64,000 nt of DNA from an uncultured bacterium (GCA_900548385.1 URKJ01000002.1:124001-188000), one strand, 5' to 3'; shown: positions 1-9,355, counted from the first letter of the stretch. Notes: a model not told the origin generated them from the sequence alone. Numbers and translations: made by a program.

Positions 1-735
1 AAGCCCCTCAATGATCGCCGTTTTGCCGACGCCCGCCTCACCGATCAGCACGGGGTTGTTCTTGGTGCGGCGGCAGAGAATCTGAATCACACGCTCAATT
101 TCATTCTTGCGGCCGATCACGGGATCCAGCTTGCCCTGACGCGCAATCTCGGTCAGATCCCGTCCGAATGTGTTCAGCGTCTGAAACTGCGGATCACCCG
201 GAGCAGACGGTGTCTGCTGCGGAGCGGCGGAATCATCCGCCTCCTGCGGAGCGTCCTCACCCGGAATGAAGTTCGGATCAAGCGTCTTGATCACCTCATC
301 GCGGACACGTTCCACATCGACCTTCAGACTACGCAGAATTTGCGCGGCGGCACTCTGCCCTTCGCGCAGAAGGGCAAGCAGCAGATGTTCCGTACCGATG
401 TAGTTGTAATTCATGGATTTCGCTTCGTTGGCGGACATCACGATAATGTTTTTCAAACGCGCCGTCAACGGAGCCGGGCCGTCCAGTTTGGTCTGCCCTC
501 CGGTTCCAAACTGACGTTCCACCTCGAACCGCAGGGTATTCAAATCAAGCCCCATGGAGCGGAGCACGGAAACCGCAACCCCCTCCCCGAGTGAAATCAA
601 GCCAAGCAAAAGATGTTCCGTACCGACGTAATCATGATTGAGCCGCTCCGATTCTTTCTGAGCAAGCGCGAGAACGTGTTTTGCCCGGGGTGTAAAATTC
701 TTGAGCCACGGAGTCAAATCATCCATATCTGCCAT
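1..735 (-). CDS. clpC: ATP-dependent Clp protease ATPase subunit ClpC, N-terminal part
   Basis: The minus strand from 735 to the window edge encodes the first 245 residues of a ClpC-type AAA+ unfoldase, which feeds substrates to ClpP in the cytoplasm. Two Clp_N repeats are visible, each with the pattern YxGTEHLLL (about residues 36-45 and 111-120). A charged linker rich in Ala, Pro and Gln follows, then the start of the first ATPase domain with LDPVIGR and the Walker A motif [10 protein letters not shown] close to the edge. The start at 735 is preceded by a strong GGAGGT site. It cannot be seen here whether a UVR domain or a second ATPase domain follows. ClpC is preferred over ClpB because of the two well-kept N repeats and the short linker. 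Confidence 0.93.
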   Translation of the reverse strand, partial: MADMDDLTPWLKNFTPRAKHVLALAQKESERLNHDYVGTEHLLLGLISLGEGVAVSVLRSMGLDLNTLRFEVERQFGTGGQTKLDGPAPLTARLKNIIVMSANEAKSMNYNYIGTEHLLLALLREGQSAAAQILRSLKVDVERVRDEVIKTLDPNFIPGEDAPQEADDSAAPQQTPSAPGDPQFQTLNTFGRDLTEIARQGKLDPVIGRKNEIERVIQILCRRTKNNPVLIGEAGVGKTAIIEGL

Positions 736-768
736 AAAAACCTCCAATATGTTCTGTTATCCACAGAG

Positions 769-796
769 ATTTTAACCCGATTCAGGAAAAAATCAA
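769..796 (-). promoter_or_regulatory. putative sigma-70 promoter of clpC
   Basis: On the minus strand there is a -35-like TTGATT (791-796), a 16-bp spacer and a -10-like TAAAAT (769-774), about 35 bp upstream of the clpC start. No CtsR- or CIRCE-type operator was recognised next to it. Confidence 0.5.
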
Positions 797-882
797 GTCA
801 AAAGCCGAAAAATGCACAAGAAAAATTCGCAAACGACCTCCGCAAGGTGTATTTTACGGCAAAAAACAGAAGGAGGACTGCC

Positions 883-2409
883 ATGAAATCCTATTCCGCC
901 GCCCGGATGCGGGCACTCGACCGCCGCACGATCGAAGAATACGGGATCCCCGGAACCACGCTCATGGAAAATGCAGGGACCGCTCTCACACGCGCCGTCC
1001 TGCGCTTTTCCGCCGGATTCGATTCTCCGGAATTCGTAATTCTCGCAGGAAAAGGCAACAACGGCGGCGACGCTTTCGTCACAGCACGGCAGCTCCACCA
1101 GTCCGGGCGTCCCGTGCACCTCTTCATGACGGCGCGTCCCGACGAACTGACCGGAGACGCGGCGGAAATGTTCGAAGCCATGCCGCAGGCTCTCAAAAAC
1201 GGCGCCCGCTTTGAGTTTTCCGCCGATGATATTCCCGAACAGGCGGTCATCATCGACGGACTTCTCGGAACCGGAATCCGCGGAGAAGTGCGGGAACCGT
1301 CCGCAAGCTGGATCCGCCTCGTCAATGCCTCCAACGCACCGGTTATCGCCATCGACATCCCGTCCGGGCTGAATGCGGACGACGGAACCGCCGCGCTCCA
1401 TATCACGGCCGACCTCACGGTCACCATGGCTGGAGTCAAAACCGGAATGCTCGTGGAACAGGGACCCGCCGCTTCGGGACGGATCGAGATTGCCCGGATC
1501 GGCATACCTGACGACTATCTGGAAGAAGCCGGCGACGGATTCCCCGTCTTCTCCCTCTCCGACGCACGGAAAATGCTTCACCGCGAACCGTTTGACACGT
1601 TCAAAAACAGACGCGGACACCTTGCCGTGGTCGGCGGCTCACGCAACTACGCCCATGCTCCGTTCCTCTCTGCCGAAGCGGCTCTGCGAACCGGCAGCGG
1701 ACTCGTCTCCCTGCTGCTGCCGGAAACCGCGGAAATCCACTGCATCGTCCGCAAAGCCCTGATCCTGCGCAGACTGCCGGTCAACGGAGCTCCGGCATTC
1801 AATGCGGTCTCTCTGCCGGAACTCGAACTGGAACTTGAAAACAAAACCGCGCTTGCGGTCGGCCCGGGCATGATGGACCGTCCGGAAAGCGTTCCGTTTC
1901 TCTATAAACTCATTCTGACGAACCTGCCGCTGGTCCTTGATGCGGACGCATTGAACCTGATCGCGCAAAATCCGGCGCTTCTGGAATCGCATGGAGAATC
2001 CGTGATTCTGACGCCGCATCCGGGAGAAATGCGCCGTCTGCAAACGGCATTTGGACTCGACGGACAGAAAACACGCATAGAACAGGCTCTCGACCTTGCC
2101 ATCCGCACGGGCTGCACCGTGATCCTGAAAGGCTGTCGCTCGGTCGTAGCCTCGCCGGATGGCTCGTACAGTCTGAATCTGAGCGGCTGCCCTGCCCTCG
2201 CCACGGCGGGAAGCGGCGATACTCTGACAGGAATCTGCGGTTCGTTCCTCGCTCAGGGATATTCCGCATACGATGCGGCACGTCTCGGAGCCTATGTTCA
2301 CGGACTCGCAGGCGAACTGCTTTCTCCATGCGGTTCCCGCGGCGTCATTGCGGACGATCTGGCATCCGCCGCCGCACGCGCAATTCACCGCATCCTGCCG
2401 ACAGCATAG
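883..2409 (+). CDS. nnr: bifunctional NAD(P)HX epimerase / ADP-dependent NAD(P)HX dehydratase
   Basis: This cytoplasmic metabolite-repair enzyme restores hydrated NADH and NADPH. The 508-residue protein has both halves of the fused family. The N-terminal YjeF_N epimerase domain (about 1-210) has AGKGNNGGDAFV near residue 55 and the VIAIDIPSGLNADDG segment. The C-terminal ribokinase-like dehydratase domain (about 225-505) has VILTPHPGEM and AGSGDTLTG with the catalytic Asp near residue 446. The frame is open further upstream, but the ATG at 883 is chosen because it follows AGGAGG and the protein then begins as the family does. It is divergent from clpC and its end faces that of the helicase gene 12 bp away. 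Confidence 0.94.
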   Translation: MKSYSAARMRALDRRTIEEYGIPGTTLMENAGTALTRAVLRFSAGFDSPEFVILAGKGNNGGDAFVTARQLHQSGRPVHLFMTARPDELTGDAAEMFEAMPQALKNGARFEFSADDIPEQAVIIDGLLGTGIRGEVREPSASWIRLVNASNAPVIAIDIPSGLNADDGTAALHITADLTVTMAGVKTGMLVEQGPAASGRIEIARIGIPDDYLEEAGDGFPVFSLSDARKMLHREPFDTFKNRRGHLAVVGGSRNYAHAPFLSAEAALRTGSGLVSLLLPETAEIHCIVRKALILRRLPVNGAPAFNAVSLPELELELENKTALAVGPGMMDRPESVPFLYKLILTNLPLVLDADALNLIAQNPALLESHGESVILTPHPGEMRRLQTAFGLDGQKTRIEQALDLAIRTGCTVILKGCRSVVASPDGSYSLNLSGCPALATAGSGDTLTGICGSFLAQGYSAYDAARLGAYVHGLAGELLSPCGSRGVIADDLASAAARAIHRILPTA

Positions 2410-2421
2410 CGGAAGAAGAGA

Positions 2422-4533
2422 TCAGAAGTACTCCACGGGACACGATGGAATGGAATCCAGAAAACGGGCGCCGTAGGCTTTCGTGACAATCCGGCGGTCA
2501 AGAACCACAATAATTCCCTGATCGGTCCTGCTGCGGATCAGGCGGCCGACTCCCTGACGGAATTTCAGAACGGCATCCGGAATCGAATAATCGCGGAACG
2601 GCTCCCCGCCGTTCTGCCGGATCCGCTCCAGACGCGCTTCGATCAGCGGATGAGACGGAACGGCGAACGGCAGTTTCGTGATCATCACATTGCTCAGAGC
2701 CTCTCCCGGCACGTCAACCCCGGTCCAGAAACTCGTTGCCCCGAACAGAACCGACGGCACATCGCTCGTTTTGAACTGCTGGAGCATTGCCGTCCGGGAA
2801 AGTTCCCCGCCGTGAACCAGCAGATTCAGTCCGAGCTCCCGGATCTCGTCTTTCAACTCCTCCGCGCAGGTACGGAGCATGCCGTAACTGGTGAACAGAA
2901 CAAAGGCGCGGCCGTTTGAAAATTTCAGGAAACGGACAATCTCGTCGCACACGGCTCCGTAATAGCTCTCTTCGGAAGGCAGCGGCATCGAACGCGGCAG
3001 ATACAGACGCACCTGTTTGGCGTAATCGAACGGGGAGTCCAGCACGATTCCCGTACCGTTGGCAAATCCGACGCGGTTGAAATAATAATCCAGCGAACCG
3101 TTGACCGCCAGCGTGGCGCTCGTCAGGATCACCGTTTTTTTCCGGGAGAACAGAATGTTGTGAAGCAGGGCGGCGATATTCAGCGGAGCGGCGTCGAGCT
3201 CCACCATCGGGGCGCGGGTCACGCTGGAAAGCCGTCCTTCCGCCCAGTACACATGTTCCTCCCACGCCATTTCGGTGAAACCGGCAATCTCCTCCTGAAA
3301 CGCCAGACAGCGTTCGTGCAGAGACTGCAGTTCCGTCCGGAAATCCTGATCCTCCTGTTCGGCGATGTACTCCCGGAGCAGTTTTGCCACATTGCCCAGC
3401 TGGGCGGAAAGATGATCGGAAAAACGGCCCGGCTTCACAATCCGCAAAACGGAGTCCGTCCGCTTTGCGACGGCTTCCTGAAACTGGGCAAAATATTCTG
3501 TAGCGGCATCCTGCACCTTGGCGATCGTCGCCCGGAGCTGAAGCGAACTTTCCCCGGAACGCAGCAGCAGTCCTTTTCCCGTCGAAGGGTTGTAAAGACG
3601 GTTCAGAAAATAACGGAGCGCACCGGAGCGCAGGGACAGACCGAGATGCTGGGCGGCGGAATCTTCCAGCGTATGCGCTTCATCAAATACGACTGCGCCG
3701 TAATTCGGCAGCGGCGACGTCTCAAGCTGTTCCAGCGCGCGGATTTTCAAATCCACAAAAAACAGCGCATGGTTCGCCACCACAATATCGGCGTTCTCCC
3801 ACTCCCGCCGCGCTTTCCAGTAGAAACAGGTCCGGAAAAACTTACACGACGGCCCCGAACAGTTGGACGCCTCACTGCAGACACACGCCCAGAGCTCGTT
3901 GTCAACGGAAAAATCCAGGTCGTATTTCGATCCGTCTTCCGTCCTGTCCGCCCAGTCGGCAAGACGCTCCACTTCGGTCAGCATTTCATGCGACGGCAGG
4001 AACTCATCGCGATGCCCTCCCCGCGCAAGAAGCAGACGCCGCTTGCAGATATAGTTGCCGCGCCCTTTTGCAAGAACAAACTTCAAGTCGATATTCAGCA
4101 GTTTTGCCAGCAGCGGCAGGTCTTTATAAACCAGCTGCTCCTGCAGGTTCAGCGTTTCGGTTGTGATCAGAACCGGCTTCTTCATCGAAAGCGCGGCATA
4201 AATGGCGGGAATCAGATAGGCGAAACTCTTCCCGACTCCGGTCGGAGCCTCCACACAAAGATTGCGTCCGTTTTCAAATGCGGCGGCGATCTCATTCGCC
4301 ATGACGGTCTGCTGAGGACGCGGCTCATAGGGTCGCCCGCCAAATTCCGCGGAACGCTTCAACGGACCGTCTCCGGAGAAAAAAGCGATTGTCTCTTCCA
4401 GACACTCCGGACGGGGCGGTGTGAAATCCGCCTCCTGCAATTCGACATCAACCCGTGCGAACTCCAAAGAGTCCAGCCCGGTATAGTCTTCCTCCGTCTC
4501 TTTTCCGTCGGAAGGTGTGACAGGGGCAACCAT
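2422..4533 (-). CDS. dinG: DinG/XPD-type ATP-dependent DNA helicase
   Basis: This superfamily 2 helicase (about 703 residues) belongs to the iron-sulfur Rad3/XPD/DinG group that unwinds 5'-3'. Visible motifs are Walker A EAPTGVGKS near residue 97, four Cys spaced as in an Fe-S cluster (WACVC, NCSGPSC, FRTCFYW), the DEAH box VVFDEAHTLED, and late motifs SFWTGVDVPGE and FRQGVGRLIRS. There is no added exonuclease domain, so it resembles Gram-negative DinG/YoaA rather than the Gram-positive fusion. The frame is open to a TTG at 4557, but that start lies in the terminator of aroC. The ATG at 4533 behind an AGAGAGA stretch is preferred. The choice between dinG and yoaA names is uncertain. Confidence 0.88.
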   Translation of the reverse strand: MVAPVTPSDGKETEEDYTGLDSLEFARVDVELQEADFTPPRPECLEETIAFFSGDGPLKRSAEFGGRPYEPRPQQTVMANEIAAAFENGRNLCVEAPTGVGKSFAYLIPAIYAALSMKKPVLITTETLNLQEQLVYKDLPLLAKLLNIDLKFVLAKGRGNYICKRRLLLARGGHRDEFLPSHEMLTEVERLADWADRTEDGSKYDLDFSVDNELWACVCSEASNCSGPSCKFFRTCFYWKARREWENADIVVANHALFFVDLKIRALEQLETSPLPNYGAVVFDEAHTLEDSAAQHLGLSLRSGALRYFLNRLYNPSTGKGLLLRSGESSLQLRATIAKVQDAATEYFAQFQEAVAKRTDSVLRIVKPGRFSDHLSAQLGNVAKLLREYIAEQEDQDFRTELQSLHERCLAFQEEIAGFTEMAWEEHVYWAEGRLSSVTRAPMVELDAAPLNIAALLHNILFSRKKTVILTSATLAVNGSLDYYFNRVGFANGTGIVLDSPFDYAKQVRLYLPRSMPLPSEESYYGAVCDEIVRFLKFSNGRAFVLFTSYGMLRTCAEELKDEIRELGLNLLVHGGELSRTAMLQQFKTSDVPSVLFGATSFWTGVDVPGEALSNVMITKLPFAVPSHPLIEARLERIRQNGGEPFRDYSIPDAVLKFRQGVGRLIRSRTDQGIIVVLDRRIVTKAYGARFLDSIPSCPVEYF

Positions 4534-4555
4534 GAAGTCTCTCTTTCTTTCAGTC

Positions 4556-4583
4556 AAAAAAGGACGGCAGTTTCCTGCCGTCC
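4556..4583 (-). terminator. Rho-independent terminator of aroC
   Basis: A perfect 9-bp stem GGACGGCAG/CTGCCGTCC with a 4-base loop (4562-4583) is followed on the minus strand by six T residues. It sits 33 bp past the aroC stop codon and just upstream of the helicase start. Confidence 0.85.
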
Positions 4584-4616
4584 CGTATTCATTTTTTCAC
4601 CGGCGCGGAAACGTGC

Positions 4617-5798
4617 TCAGATCTTGCGCCATTTCGGATCAATGCCGGAAACGTTCCAGTACGCCTCCGCCATGAAGATCGCATCAAGAATCGCACAGCG
4701 GGTCATCGCTTCAACAACCGGATAGATTCGCGGCAGCAGAGACGGATCCCGGCGCGTGATCGGAGAAAGAACAACATCCTCCATCTTCGCGACGTTGACA
4801 GTCGCCTGCGGAACGGAAACGGTCGGAGTCGGCTTCACGGCACAGCGGAAACGGATATCTTCCCAGGTGGTGATACCGCCGAGGATGCCGCCGGCATGAT
4901 TGGTTTTGAAGCGGACCTTGCCGCTTTCCTTATCCACATACGCTTCGTCGTTGGATTCGGAACCGAGCATATCAGCGACCTGGAATCCGGCGCCGAACTC
5001 AATTCCCTTGATCGCCCCGATGGAGCAGACCGCGTGCGCGATCATTGCATTCATCTTGTCGAACACAGGCTCGCCGAGTCCGGCGGGAACGCCGCGGGCA
5101 ATACACTCCAACACACCGCCGGCAGTCTCACCGTTCTCCTTGATCTTGAGAATATCACGTTTCATCTCTTCGGCAAGTGCAAGGTCCGGACAGTTGATTT
5201 CGTTCTTGCGGTAATTTTCTTTGGCGAACTCATAAGAAACGGGTTCTTTCACTTTGATGCCGTGGGAAGCGATCGTATATGCGATCACGTCAATCCCCAT
5301 CTGCTCAAGAACCGCTTTTGCGACCGCACCGCCTGCCACGCGGCTGGCGGTTTCGCGTCCGCTGGCACGGCCTGCACCGACCCAGTCCGCGTATTCGCCG
5401 TATTTCTTGAAGAAACCGTATTCCGCATGTCCGGGACGGATTTCATCTTTATAGGAACGGTACTGATCAATATGCACGTCCTGAATATCGTTGTTCGGGA
5501 TGATCATGCCGACCGGAGCGCCGGTGGTCAGATCGTTTTCCATCACGCCGGAGAAAATATAGACGAGGTCTTTCTCCAGACGGGGGGAATCCAGAGGAGT
5601 CTGTCCCGGCTTCCGCTTATTGAGTTCATCCTGAACCATTTTTCCGGTAATTTTAATTCCCGGCGGAACACCGTCCACAATAACCATCAGTCCACCGTAA
5701 AGTTCCGGCGGAACGGGGAGATTTTTTCTGAAGCCGCCAGCGTAGGATTCGCCGCAGCAGGTTATTTTAAAGAGTCTTCCAAAGGTGTTTCCGAACAT
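4617..5798 (-). CDS. aroC: chorismate synthase
   Basis: This enzyme catalyses the last step of the shikimate pathway, converting EPSP to chorismate with reduced FMN. The 393-residue protein begins MFGNTFGRLFKITCCGES, matching the family start, and contains VDGVPPG, RPGHAEYG, GRASGRETASRVAGG and a late DPSLLPR-type segment. The upstream in-frame ATG is rejected: the ATG at 5798 has a GGGAGAAGGATC site and matches the usual family N-terminus. The length is slightly above typical bacterial AroC. Another shikimate gene, aroB, lies about 7 kb away on the other strand. Confidence 0.95.
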   Translation of the reverse strand: MFGNTFGRLFKITCCGESYAGGFRKNLPVPPELYGGLMVIVDGVPPGIKITGKMVQDELNKRKPGQTPLDSPRLEKDLVYIFSGVMENDLTTGAPVGMIIPNNDIQDVHIDQYRSYKDEIRPGHAEYGFFKKYGEYADWVGAGRASGRETASRVAGGAVAKAVLEQMGIDVIAYTIASHGIKVKEPVSYEFAKENYRKNEINCPDLALAEEMKRDILKIKENGETAGGVLECIARGVPAGLGEPVFDKMNAMIAHAVCSIGAIKGIEFGAGFQVADMLGSESNDEAYVDKESGKVRFKTNHAGGILGGITTWEDIRFRCAVKPTPTVSVPQATVNVAKMEDVVLSPITRRDPSLLPRIYPVVEAMTRCAILDAIFMAEAYWNVSGIDPKWRKI

Positions 5799-5860
5799 GA
5801 TCCTTCTCCCTGCATAAATTATCGGAGACGGCACCATGCCGCCTCCTGACTGAAAGGAGT

Positions 5861-5889
5861 AATATACTGCTGTTTTCCGGAAAATTCAA
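5861..5889 (-). promoter_or_regulatory. sigma-70 promoter of aroC
   Basis: On the minus strand TTGAAT (5884-5889), a 17-bp spacer and TATATT (5861-5866) lie about 60 bp upstream of the aroC start, just after the stop of the lpoB-like gene. Confidence 0.65.
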
Positions 5890-5907
5890 GAACCGTTTGC
5901 AAGTTTA

Positions 5908-6603
5908 TCACCATCCGAGAGCCGGACGGACATCGCCCCGTTTGAGCTCATCCGTGTATTTCCAGACAACTTCCCCGGTCCGGTTGTCCGTCAGGATCAA
6001 ACTGAAAAAATAGGAAAGCGTGCGTTTGCGCCCCACAGACGCCGTCTGCTTGATCACCGTGCCGGAAAGAGAAAGGTCGTAGGCTTTCAGCGTGCCGGGT
6101 TTGAGTACCGTTTTCCGGTCGAAATCGGAAGCGGAGGAAAGTTGACGCGCCTGGGAACTGGCGGGATCAAGAAGCTGTCCGGCTCCCGCCGCGGCGGAAG
6201 TCAGCCGGACTTTGCCGCTGTTGAGCAGCCGCTCGCTGATCCGCTCCGTCATCAACTGCGTATTGATATGCTCATCGGTATTGTTCCGGATCACGGAAAG
6301 CATCAGCAGAGGAGTCGCACGCCTGACGGAAGCGGGAACCGCCGCTCCGGGATGCGCTTTGATGTATGCGGACTCCGCATCTTCCCGGTACGCCTGCAGA
6401 TAATTGTCAAACACCGGACTTGCCAGCAAAGCGTCGGATCCTTTCCGGGAGATCTCCACCCAGTCTTCCGAAACGATCTGCCGCATGGAACGCGGATTGG
6501 ACGACGTATCATCCGCGTCCATGATCCGCGGACCGGAGCCGCATCCTGCCAGCAAAACAAGCACAGTCCCGGCGGTTGTACACAAAACAGTACGATTCAT
6601 CAT
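5908..6603 (-). CDS. LpoB-like outer-membrane lipoprotein (penicillin-binding protein activator family)
   Basis: This 231-residue predicted lipoprotein has a signal peptide ending in the lipobox LAGC (Cys near residue 21). The body has two segments typical of LpoB: VIRNNTDEHINTQLMTERI (about 110-130) and a C-terminal strand pair LSGTVIKQ...YFFSLILTDNRTGEVVW. In enterobacteria LpoB crosses the periplasm to stimulate the synthase PBP1b. That role is known for the family and only inferred here. It is the last gene of a four-gene operon, 9 bp after a YcfL-like gene, and the same ycfL-lpoB adjacency is known from E. coli. The start is preceded by AAGGAGG. Confidence 0.78.
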   Translation of the reverse strand: MMNRTVLCTTAGTVLVLLAGCGSGPRIMDADDTSSNPRSMRQIVSEDWVEISRKGSDALLASPVFDNYLQAYREDAESAYIKAHPGAAVPASVRRATPLLMLSVIRNNTDEHINTQLMTERISERLLNSGKVRLTSAAAGAGQLLDPASSQARQLSSASDFDRKTVLKPGTLKAYDLSLSGTVIKQTASVGRKRTLSYFFSLILTDNRTGEVVWKYTDELKRGDVRPALGW

Positions 6604-6612
6604 CTGTCCTCC

Positions 6613-7080
6613 TTATTCTTCTTCCGCTTCTTTCATGTTCAGAATAAAATCCCTGCACTGACGGGTCGGCGCGACCGACTGAAAATAGACCGTCTCACCC
6701 GGTTTGACAAGTTTCGTCATCCAGACGCCGTCCGAAACAGCCATTCCCCGGCTGTCCAGCCAGACGAATTTGTAACTGATCCGGTAAGGATCCCCGCCCG
6801 TGAGCGAACTCCAGAGTCCGGAGAAAAATCCGGTCCGGTTGTTCAGCGCGGAAACCTGAACCCGGAGAAGTCCGGCGCTCGTCTCGGAGGTGTTGACCTC
6901 TTTCAGCAGTAGCCGGTTCCGCAGAAACGGATCCGTGACAAACCGCTTGTCTTTCACGATATGCGTTTCCGCATACGCCTCTTCCTCCGAGATCGTATTA
7001 ACCGAGTTCTGGCATCCGCTGCTCAGCACCGCGCCCAGAACGGCGAGCCCGCAGACCATCATTGTTCCTGTTTGTTTCAT
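6613..7080 (-). CDS. YcfL-like lipoprotein (DUF1425)
   Basis: This 155-residue lipoprotein has a signal peptide with lipobox LSSGC (Cys near 23). The middle part reads as DUF1425: LLRVQVSALNNRT, then YKFVWLDSRGM, then a VKPGETVYFQSVAPT segment near 125-140. The fold is an immunoglobulin-like periplasmic domain of unknown role. It sits 11 bp downstream of the COG3014-like gene and 9 bp upstream of the lpoB-like gene. Such gene neighbourhoods recur in proteobacteria, so a shared envelope role is likely, but none is shown by the sequence itself. Confidence 0.75.
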   Translation of the reverse strand: MKQTGTMMVCGLAVLGAVLSSGCQNSVNTISEEEAYAETHIVKDKRFVTDPFLRNRLLLKEVNTSETSAGLLRVQVSALNNRTGFFSGLWSSLTGGDPYRISYKFVWLDSRGMAVSDGVWMTKLVKPGETVYFQSVAPTRQCRDFILNMKEAEEE

Positions 7081-7091
7081 AAGAAAACCCC

Positions 7092-8558
7092 CTATGGTTG
7101 AAATTCAAAAATCTGATACTGAATCGCTTTTCCGCTCTGCGCCTGAATATAGAGCAGAGCAGCGGCACATCCGGGAGAAAAGGCTACCCGGAATCCGGTT
7201 CCCAGCACTCCGGCCGGCAGAAAGGGAACGATCCGGACCATCCGGTCTTCCGGCATCGGTATGCCTGCGAACTGGAACTCCTTCGGCAGAAACTCCCAAT
7301 TCCGGGTATCCGCTGTATTAAACACCTGTTTATATAACGATGTTCCCGCCAAAGTCAACGCTCCGGCGAGCGGATCGGCATTCCAGGCAAGAGCGACCGC
7401 GGCGGCCGTCGCCGCTTCCTTGACGGCATAGCTGACCACGATCCGCGTAATACGGATCGGCAGAAGTTCCGCATGTTCCTGCGATAAAATCGCATCCATA
7501 TCCGCCAGACGGAACGTCACGGTCTCCCGCCCGCCCCCGCTTATGCGGAGACCGGAAAACGGCGCCGGATAGTATTCGCAGACAGGAAACGCAAATCCCG
7601 TCACCAGCAGATTGATCTTGATCTGCCGGAACGCCGCGCCGCGTCCGTTGGCAAAAATCACATAAACCATTCCGCGCCCCATATCGGCGGACAGCGGCAC
7701 AACATTTTTCAACGGTTCCGGAACGGCACGGCCGGTCCGGCGGAGCAGAGTTGCATAACACTGCTGAATAAACGGTTCCGACGGAAGCGCTTCGTACAGC
7801 CGTCTGAAATCCACGCAGGCGTTTTCCAGATCCCCGCGCCGCAGATAACCGATTGCAGAAAGGAACACCGCCACAGGGTTCAGATAATTTCCGTACGCTC
7901 TGCGGGCGGATTCGTACAACTCTTTTGTCGCGGCGCGGTAGTTCGGATCTGCGGCAATCCGGGATTCGGCAATGCCGGTTCTCCCCTTTTCCTGCTCCGC
8001 GGCAAGTTTCCGTCTTTCTTCCTCAATATTCTTCGCATGGCGGGAAGCTGCATTTTTCTGCGCTTCGCGCATCCGCTGAAGCTCTACATGAAATCCCTGC
8101 TCATTACGTTTGCCGAGATACGCCAGCGCACGGTAAAACGGGACCAGAATGCGGTCACGGGTATAGCCTTTATATGGCAGGACATTCGGATTCAGCAGCG
8201 CGGATCCCGTTTCCGCCCCCGCATCACGGACGCTGACCACCGCCCGTTCGTCATAATCCCTCATCAGCCGGTCCGCCGCATTGAAACAGCGGAGAGCGTC
8301 ATCAAATTTACCGCGGCTGAATTGAAACAATCCGTTTTCAAGCTGCCACATAAGTTCATCGCCGCTGCCGCGCGTACTGTTCACCTTGCTCTCCAGCAGT
8401 TCCGCCGTGCGCGGATAATTCCCCGCCTGCCATGCGGCGACCGCCGGCGCTTTCTGCGCGTGGGAATCAATCACCGTGGAACAGCCGCAAAACAGCAATC
8501 CCGTCACGGGCAGGAACAAAACAGGAAAACGAAAAGCAAACGGCATACGGGGTCTCAC
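7092..8558 (-). CDS. COG3014-like lipoprotein with TPR-type repeats
   Basis: This is a predicted lipoprotein of 488 residues. The signal peptide ends at LLFCGCST. Residues about 40-150 look like helical TPR repeats (WQAGNYPRTAELLESK, LFQFSRGKFDDALRCFNAADRLM) and a second repeat stretch follows near 225-265. A Lys/Glu/Arg-rich helix lies near 165-185. The C-terminal half is strand-rich with hydrophobic helices around 385-410. The GTG at 8558 overlaps the stop of the preceding gene by four bases (GTGA), which suggests translational coupling; an internal ATG four codons later is the alternative. The family is known from its association with YcfL and LpoB and has no proven biochemical role. Confidence 0.7.
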   Translation of the reverse strand: MRPRMPFAFRFPVLFLPVTGLLFCGCSTVIDSHAQKAPAVAAWQAGNYPRTAELLESKVNSTRGSGDELMWQLENGLFQFSRGKFDDALRCFNAADRLMRDYDERAVVSVRDAGAETGSALLNPNVLPYKGYTRDRILVPFYRALAYLGKRNEQGFHVELQRMREAQKNAASRHAKNIEEERRKLAAEQEKGRTGIAESRIAADPNYRAATKELYESARRAYGNYLNPVAVFLSAIGYLRRGDLENACVDFRRLYEALPSEPFIQQCYATLLRRTGRAVPEPLKNVVPLSADMGRGMVYVIFANGRGAAFRQIKINLLVTGFAFPVCEYYPAPFSGLRISGGGRETVTFRLADMDAILSQEHAELLPIRITRIVVSYAVKEAATAAAVALAWNADPLAGALTLAGTSLYKQVFNTADTRNWEFLPKEFQFAGIPMPEDRMVRIVPFLPAGVLGTGFRVAFSPGCAAALLYIQAQSGKAIQYQIFEFQP

Positions 8559-9163
8559 TCAGCCGGACGGCTCCGCAGCCAGGCGCCGACGGATGCAGAA
8601 AGTTTGAGTGCGGCCTTTTTCATCATATAATCGTAATACCGGAGAATATTCCAATCCCCGGTATCTTCCGGGATTGCGGAAAAATCCACTTTTTCCGTAA
8701 ACGGGATCACGACGGCACGTTTGCCGTCTTTCGCATCAATGATTGTCAGATTACCGGCAAAGATCCCTATCCGACGCAGCAGAGCCTTGCTTCCCGGCTC
8801 AATCAGAACGACCGCATTTTTCACGTCAAACTGATCAATCCTCGGCACCAGCAGATAATCCGCCTGCAGCGCTTCACCGATTCCGATATAGCGCTGCGGC
8901 TCCACGAAACCGTCCGGATACGAATGTTTCCGGAAAAACGCTTCCACGGAGTCAAGCCCCGTCATCCGGATATTCTGTTCGATCAGATGCCGCTGAATCA
9001 AAGCGTTGAAATCGGCGGAAACAGACCGGGTGGAGCTCCCGGAAGCAAGAACAGTCCGCAACACGGCGGCACGGCAAAACGTTTTTTTCCCGTCCGGCTC
9101 TTCCGCCCGAACCCAAACAGCAACAAGCAGAATCCCGCAAATCACCGACAGCAATTTTCTCAT
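8555..9163 (-). CDS. exported CsgG/FlgO-like protein
   Basis: This 202-residue protein has a cleavable signal peptide (about 1-20, ending VRAEE) and no lipobox Cys at the cleavage site. The body resembles the CsgG-type anticodon-binding-like fold: LIQRHLIEQNIRMTGLDSVEAF, then GIGEALQADYLLVPRID, then LTIIDAKDGKRAVVIPFTEK. This is the pattern of proteins that combine with LpoB and COG3014 families in the periplasm. It is the first gene of the operon, with a promoter 30 bp upstream. The exact family is uncertain, and the function is not known. Confidence 0.6.
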   Translation of the reverse strand: MRKLLSVICGILLVAVWVRAEEPDGKKTFCRAAVLRTVLASGSSTRSVSADFNALIQRHLIEQNIRMTGLDSVEAFFRKHSYPDGFVEPQRYIGIGEALQADYLLVPRIDQFDVKNAVVLIEPGSKALLRRIGIFAGNLTIIDAKDGKRAVVIPFTEKVDFSAIPEDTGDWNILRYYDYMMKKAALKLSASVGAWLRSRPAE

Positions 9164-9192
9164 GACAACACCCCGCAGACTTTTTTATGGAA

Positions 9193-9221
9193 ACTATAAA
9201 CCATACCGCACGCAAAAACAA
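9193..9221 (-). promoter_or_regulatory. sigma-70 promoter of the lipoprotein operon
   Basis: On the minus strand TTGTTT (9216-9221), a 17-bp spacer and TATAGT (9193-9198) lie 30 bp upstream of the first gene of the operon. Confidence 0.6.
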
Positions 9222-9326
9222 GCGGCAAAATGAAAAATCACCGCAGAAATACCGTGGCTTCTCAAAACAGTGCGGATATTCTTTCCATATTCTCCGAACG
9301 GAAACACGTTTTTTTTCAAAACCGAA

Positions 9327-9355
9327 TTGCGAATTAAACATTCCGGGATTATATT
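9327..9355 (+). promoter_or_regulatory. sigma-70 promoter of the SDR-hisH-hisA gene run
   Basis: TTGCGA (9327-9332), a 17-bp spacer and TATATT (9350-9355) sit about 65 bp before the SDR start, in an AT-rich stretch. Confidence 0.6.

Noticed and set aside
613..882. N-terminal extension of the NAD(P)HX repair gene
   Set aside because: It overlaps the divergent clpC gene and its promoter; the family N-terminus and a strong ribosome site are at 883.
3160..4725. A 521-codon open frame on the plus strand opposite the helicase gene
   Set aside because: It mirrors the helicase gene, has no ribosome site or family likeness, and its residues are rich in Arg, Gln and Cys as in antisense readings of GC-rich genes.
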